The position numbers and the translations under genes were made by a program. A stretch of DNA of 34,171 nt. It comes from Jiangella rhizosphaerae (GTDB taxonomy: Bacteria; Actinomycetota; Actinomycetes; Jiangellales; Jiangellaceae). The stretch spans positions 1 through 34,171 of the forward strand of contig NZ_QUAL01000180.1 of assembly GCF_003579925.1 (NCBI RefSeq). Direction: 5' to 3'. Below are positions 31,511 to 34,171 of this stretch, one piece after another (position 1 is the first letter of the stretch; each line of letters opens with the position of its first letter). The notes under the pieces are model-generated. The model was not told the origin of the DNA and ran no database searches. It was given only the letters and a program-made list of their open reading frames with translations.

Positions 31511-32569
31511 TCAGGCGGCGGGCGGCGCGACCGACTCGCGGATGCGCACCGGCATGGGCACGCGGTGGCTCTCGTCGCCCGCGGCCTCGCCCTCGCGCTG
31601 CCGCTCGATCACGTCGAACAGCACGTCGACCGCCTTGCGGCCGAGCTCGTAGAACGGGAGCGCGATGGTGGTCAGCTTCGGCCGGATCCAGGTGGCGAGC
31701 GGATGGTCGTCGAAGGAGACCACGGAGACGTCCGCCGGCACCTTCAGCGCGTGATCGTCGAGCGCCTGGTACGCACCGAAGGCGATGCGGTCGTTGAGGC
31801 AGATGAGCGCCCGCGGCCGCTCGGTCGCGAGCAGCTGCATCGTCGCCTCGTAGCCGTACTCGGGCAGCCAGTCGGGGCAGACCCGCCCGCCCGCCAGTTG
31901 CACGCCCGCCTCCGCGAGGACCTCGCGGATCCCCGTGACCCGCTCGACGCCGGCGAGGGCGTCGGGCGGGACGTCGCGCGGCCGCGGCCCGGCGCCGATG
32001 ACGTGGATCCCCTCGCGGTGCCCGGCGTCGAGCAGGATCCGTGCCGCCGCACGGCCGGCCTCGACCTCGTCCGGAACGATCGACGGCAGCGCCGCCGAAC
32101 GCTTCGGCACCACGTTGAGCAGCACGGCCGGCCCGCCCAGCAGAGCTGCCGGCACCTTCATCGGCCGGGTGAACATCGCGGCGAAGATGATGCCGTCGAC
32201 CCGGCGGTCGTGCATCGCCTGGAGCAGCCCCTGCTCCAGGTCGGCCTCACCCTCGGTCTCACCGATGAACAGCATCACGCCGCGCTCGCGGGCCCCCTCG
32301 AGCGCGCCCTTGATCATGTCGCCGGCCAGCCGCGTGGTCGCGACCGTGTCGGACACGAAGCCGATGGTGCGGGTCGTGCCGGTCCGCAGGCCGACGGAGA
32401 CGATGTTGCGCCGGTAGGCCAGCTGCTCCGCTGCCTCGAGGACCCGCTGTTCGACGGCCCGCGAGATGCGCAGCTCACGCGCCCGCCCGGACAGGACCAA
32501 CGACGCCGTCGTGGGCGACACGCCGGCCTGCTTGGCGACATCGGCCATCGTGACCCGCCGTCGGCTCAC
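31511..32569 (-). CDS. LacI-family repressor of the third importer locus
   Basis: This 352-residue regulator starts VTMADVAKQAGVSPTTASLV, a LacI helix-turn-helix with an unusual extended loop (SGRARELRIS) before the third helix, then the hinge NIVSVGLRTGTTRTIGFVSD and an effector domain with VVSFDDHPLATWIRP. GTG at 32569 has GGAGG 7 nt upstream. It is divergent from the importer lipoprotein gene. The two exact copies of its probable operator, in the divergent promoter and before the downstream esterase gene, suggest it represses itself, the importer and the esterase. Its stop is 58 bp from the esterase operator. Confidence 0.9.
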   Translation of the reverse strand: MSRRRVTMADVAKQAGVSPTTASLVLSGRARELRISRAVEQRVLEAAEQLAYRRNIVSVGLRTGTTRTIGFVSDTVATTRLAGDMIKGALEGARERGVMLFIGETEGEADLEQGLLQAMHDRRVDGIIFAAMFTRPMKVPAALLGGPAVLLNVVPKRSAALPSIVPDEVEAGRAAARILLDAGHREGIHVIGAGPRPRDVPPDALAGVERVTGIREVLAEAGVQLAGGRVCPDWLPEYGYEATMQLLATERPRALICLNDRIAFGAYQALDDHALKVPADVSVVSFDDHPLATWIRPKLTTIALPFYELGRKAVDVLFDVIERQREGEAAGDESHRVPMPVRIRESVAPPAA

Positions 32570-32605
32570 CCGAGGACCTCCAAGATAACGAACCGGAATC
32601 GGTGC

Positions 32606-32656
32606 TTGACAGGTAACAGCGCCGTCGAAACACTAACCACGCTAATCCGATTTAGC
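32606..32656 (+). promoter_or_regulatory. Divergent promoter and LacI operator of the third importer
   Basis: GCTAATCCGATTTAGC (32641-32656), centred on CG, follows the -35 TTGACA (32606-32611) and a weak -10 (AACACT, 32629-32634, 17-nt spacing). It would overlie the transcription start of the importer operon. The only other copy seen is at 31438-31453, in inverse orientation. Confidence 0.75.
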
Positions 32657-32716
32657 AACCGGCCTCCGGCAGCACGGACCGCCGGTCAGTCACCCAAATC
32701 TACCGAGGGGGACGCA

Positions 32717-34081
32717 ATGTCGCGTCGCATCAGCCGCCGTCGCGTTGCGCTGGGCTCCGTCGCGCTGACCGGCATCCTGGCCGCCGGCTGCGGCGGGCCC
32801 GGCGACAACAACAGCTCGGAGCCGTCCGACACGGCCACGGACGCCGCGGTCTCCGGCGCGCCGACCTGCGGCGAGGACCCGGTCACGATGAACGCCTACT
32901 TCGAGACCGGGTTCCCGATGCCGAAGGCGCTCACCGACGAGTTCACCGCGCAGTATCCGAACGTCACCTGGGAGATCCGCGAGGACCAGTTCGCCGTCAT
33001 CACCCAGAACGCGCCCCGCGTGCTCGCCGACGACCCGCCGGACCTGATGCGGCTGCCGCAGGTGTCCGAGCTGGTCAAGGACGGCCTGCTGAAGAACCTC
33101 GACGGCTACGCCGCGGCCTTCGGCTGGGACCAGTGGCCGGCCTCGCAGCTGGAGCAGCTGCGGCTGGGTGACGGCGGCCGCCCGCGCGGCGAGGGCTCGC
33201 TGTACGCCATGGGCCTGAACTTCAGCATGACCGGCGTCTTCTACAACAAGACTCTCGCCGCGCAGGTCGGCATGACCGAGCCGCCGACGTCGCTGGCCGA
33301 GTTCGACGACGTGCTCGCCCGGGCCCAGCAGGCCGGCGTCACACCGATCGTGCAGTTCAACGGCGGAGCCACCGGCGGCTTCGCCTTCCCGCTGCAGAAC
33401 CTGATGGCCGCCTACGGCGAGCCGGGCCCGATCAACGACTGGATCTTCCAGAAGGACGGCGCCACCATCGACACCCCGTCGAACCTGGAAGCCGTGCAGC
33501 ACCTCGACGAGTGGATCAAAGCCGGCTACTTCGACCCGGACGCCAACGCCATGGACTACGCCACGATGATGAGCAAGTTCATCGCCGGCGACGGGCTGTT
33601 CATGTTCAACGGCGACTGGGAGTCCGGGAACCTCGACCAGCAACTGCCCGGCGAGGTGGGCTTCTTCCTCTTCCCGTCGGCGGAGGAGGGCGGCGCATTG
33701 GCGACGATGTCCGCGCCGCTGACGTTCGGCGTCGGCACCGACTCGGCGAATGCCGACTGCGCGGCGTTCTTCCTCGACTGGGTGGCGACCAATCCCGAGG
33801 CGCGGGCGGTCGCCGTCGAGGTCGGCGGGTCGCACCCGATGGGCTTGCCGGACGCTCCCATGCCCGAGGTGCAGGAGGGCACCGTCACCGCCGAGACACT
33901 GGCGGCGGGCGCGCGGATCGCCGAGGACAACGGTGCGATGGACTTCATCGCCAACGCCACCGGCGCCATCTACGCACAGTCGTGGACGCCACAGCTGCAG
34001 CGGCTGTTCGCCGGCGAGCAGACGCCGGAGGGCCTGCTGCAAACGGTCCAGAGCGACTACGAGAGTCAGGTCGGGAGCTGA
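32717..34081 (+). CDS. Sugar-binding lipoprotein of the third CUT1 ABC importer
   Basis: This 454-residue protein starts with a basic twin-arginine-like stretch (SRRISRRRVAL), a hydrophobic core and the lipobox LAAGC (lipidated Cys25), followed by an acidic Ser/Asp linker. The mature part resembles a family 1 solute-binding protein: MNAYFETGFPMPKALTDEF, DDPPDLMRLPQVSELVKDGL, LNFSMTGVFYNKTLAAQVGM and FIAGDGLFMFNGDWESGNLD. ATG at 32717 follows GAGGGGGA at 32705-32712. A permease gene begins 5 nt after its stop. The substrate is unknown; the co-regulated secreted esterase suggests an acylated sugar or oligosaccharide source. Confidence 0.92.
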   Translation: MSRRISRRRVALGSVALTGILAAGCGGPGDNNSSEPSDTATDAAVSGAPTCGEDPVTMNAYFETGFPMPKALTDEFTAQYPNVTWEIREDQFAVITQNAPRVLADDPPDLMRLPQVSELVKDGLLKNLDGYAAAFGWDQWPASQLEQLRLGDGGRPRGEGSLYAMGLNFSMTGVFYNKTLAAQVGMTEPPTSLAEFDDVLARAQQAGVTPIVQFNGGATGGFAFPLQNLMAAYGEPGPINDWIFQKDGATIDTPSNLEAVQHLDEWIKAGYFDPDANAMDYATMMSKFIAGDGLFMFNGDWESGNLDQQLPGEVGFFLFPSAEEGGALATMSAPLTFGVGTDSANADCAAFFLDWVATNPEARAVAVEVGGSHPMGLPDAPMPEVQEGTVTAETLAAGARIAEDNGAMDFIANATGAIYAQSWTPQLQRLFAGEQTPEGLLQTVQSDYESQVGS

Positions 34082-34086
34082 CGTCG

Positions 34087-34171
34087 ATGGCACGCCCGAC
34101 CCTGGACCCCGCGGTCGCGGCCGCGGGGTCCCCGCCGGCGCCGGCCCGCCCGACCGCCCGCCGGGCACGAC
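34087..34171 (+). CDS. Start of a probable ABC permease gene (partial, runs off window)
   Basis: ATG at 34087 opens a frame that stays open to the window end (28 codons). The peptide is Ala/Pro/Arg-rich and ends in TARRAR, like the cytoplasmic tail before the first membrane helix of MalF-type permeases. Position 5 nt after an importer lipoprotein gene makes a permease the expected product, but no membrane segment is yet visible. Confidence 0.55.
   Translation, partial: MARPTLDPAVAAAGSPPAPARPTARRAR

Noticed and set aside
31466-32716. Upstream extension of the third importer lipoprotein gene
   Set aside because: The frame stays open but reads antisense to the lacI gene; the real start is ATG 32717 with GAGGGGGA and a lipoprotein signal peptide.
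1-34171. CRISPR array, tRNA, rRNA or insertion sequence
   Set aside because: No regularly spaced repeats, cloverleaf-like segments, rRNA motifs or transposase signatures were seen on reading both strands.

Overview
The window comes from a high-GC Gram-positive bacterium, almost certainly an actinomycete (Actinomycetota). It has very GC-rich third codon positions, many GTG starts, ATGA/GTGA stop-start overlaps, CUT1-type sugar ABC transporters without their own ATPase, DUF3618/holin-X stress genes, a sigma-B/F-style promoter and probable leaderless genes. I cannot fix the genus from sequence alone. No tRNA, rRNA, CRISPR array, insertion sequence or prophage was seen.

Region A (1-11998) is a glycan-use locus. 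A 1219-residue secreted multidomain glycoside hydrolase is followed by a LacI-family repressor, a CUT1 ABC importer (lipoprotein and two permeases), an intracellular GH31 alpha-glycosidase and a GH127 beta-L-arabinofuranosidase-like enzyme. A perfect 22-bp palindrome precedes the hydrolase gene, and 17 bp of it recur just before the repressor gene, so one repressor probably controls both transcripts. The proposed flow is: cleave outside, import oligosaccharides, finish inside.

Region B (12000-14908) looks like a general-stress locus. A 97-residue protein consisting of little more than sigma region 4 is followed by three overlapping genes (small membrane-associated protein, holin-X family protein, DUF3618 protein) and a manganese catalase. 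Two GTT(T/G)-N15-GGGTA(T/C) promoters of the sigma-B/F type precede the first gene and the three-gene operon.

Region C (14934-18944) is a patchwork: a methyltransferase/TetR divergent pair around a shared operator, a YCII-GyrI pair, a decayed junction in which a truncated DoxX gene abuts the C-terminal third of an ECF42-like sigma factor, and a VapBC-type toxin-antitoxin pair whose mRNA is probably leaderless.

Region D (18992-28825) is a second catabolic locus under an IclR-family regulator: a secreted CE1-like esterase, the regulator, a CUT1 importer, then a sugar-acid dehydratase (enolase superfamily), an FAH-family dehydratase and an alpha-ketoglutarate-semialdehyde-type dehydrogenase. 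The last three are the set expected for oxidative (Weimberg-type) conversion of a pentonate to 2-oxoglutarate. GTTGC-N5/7-GCAAC repeats occur both at the regulator/importer promoter and, 2.5 kb away, before the esterase. A 100-bp inverted repeat closes the locus.

Region E (28984-34171) holds two LacI-family regulators, a second secreted esterase, and the start of a third CUT1 importer that runs off the window. A 16-bp operator occurs exactly twice, in opposite orientation: before the esterase and between the upstream LacI gene and the importer gene.

Overall the window is three sugar-import loci, each with its own repressor and a readable operator, with a stress island and a decayed region between them.
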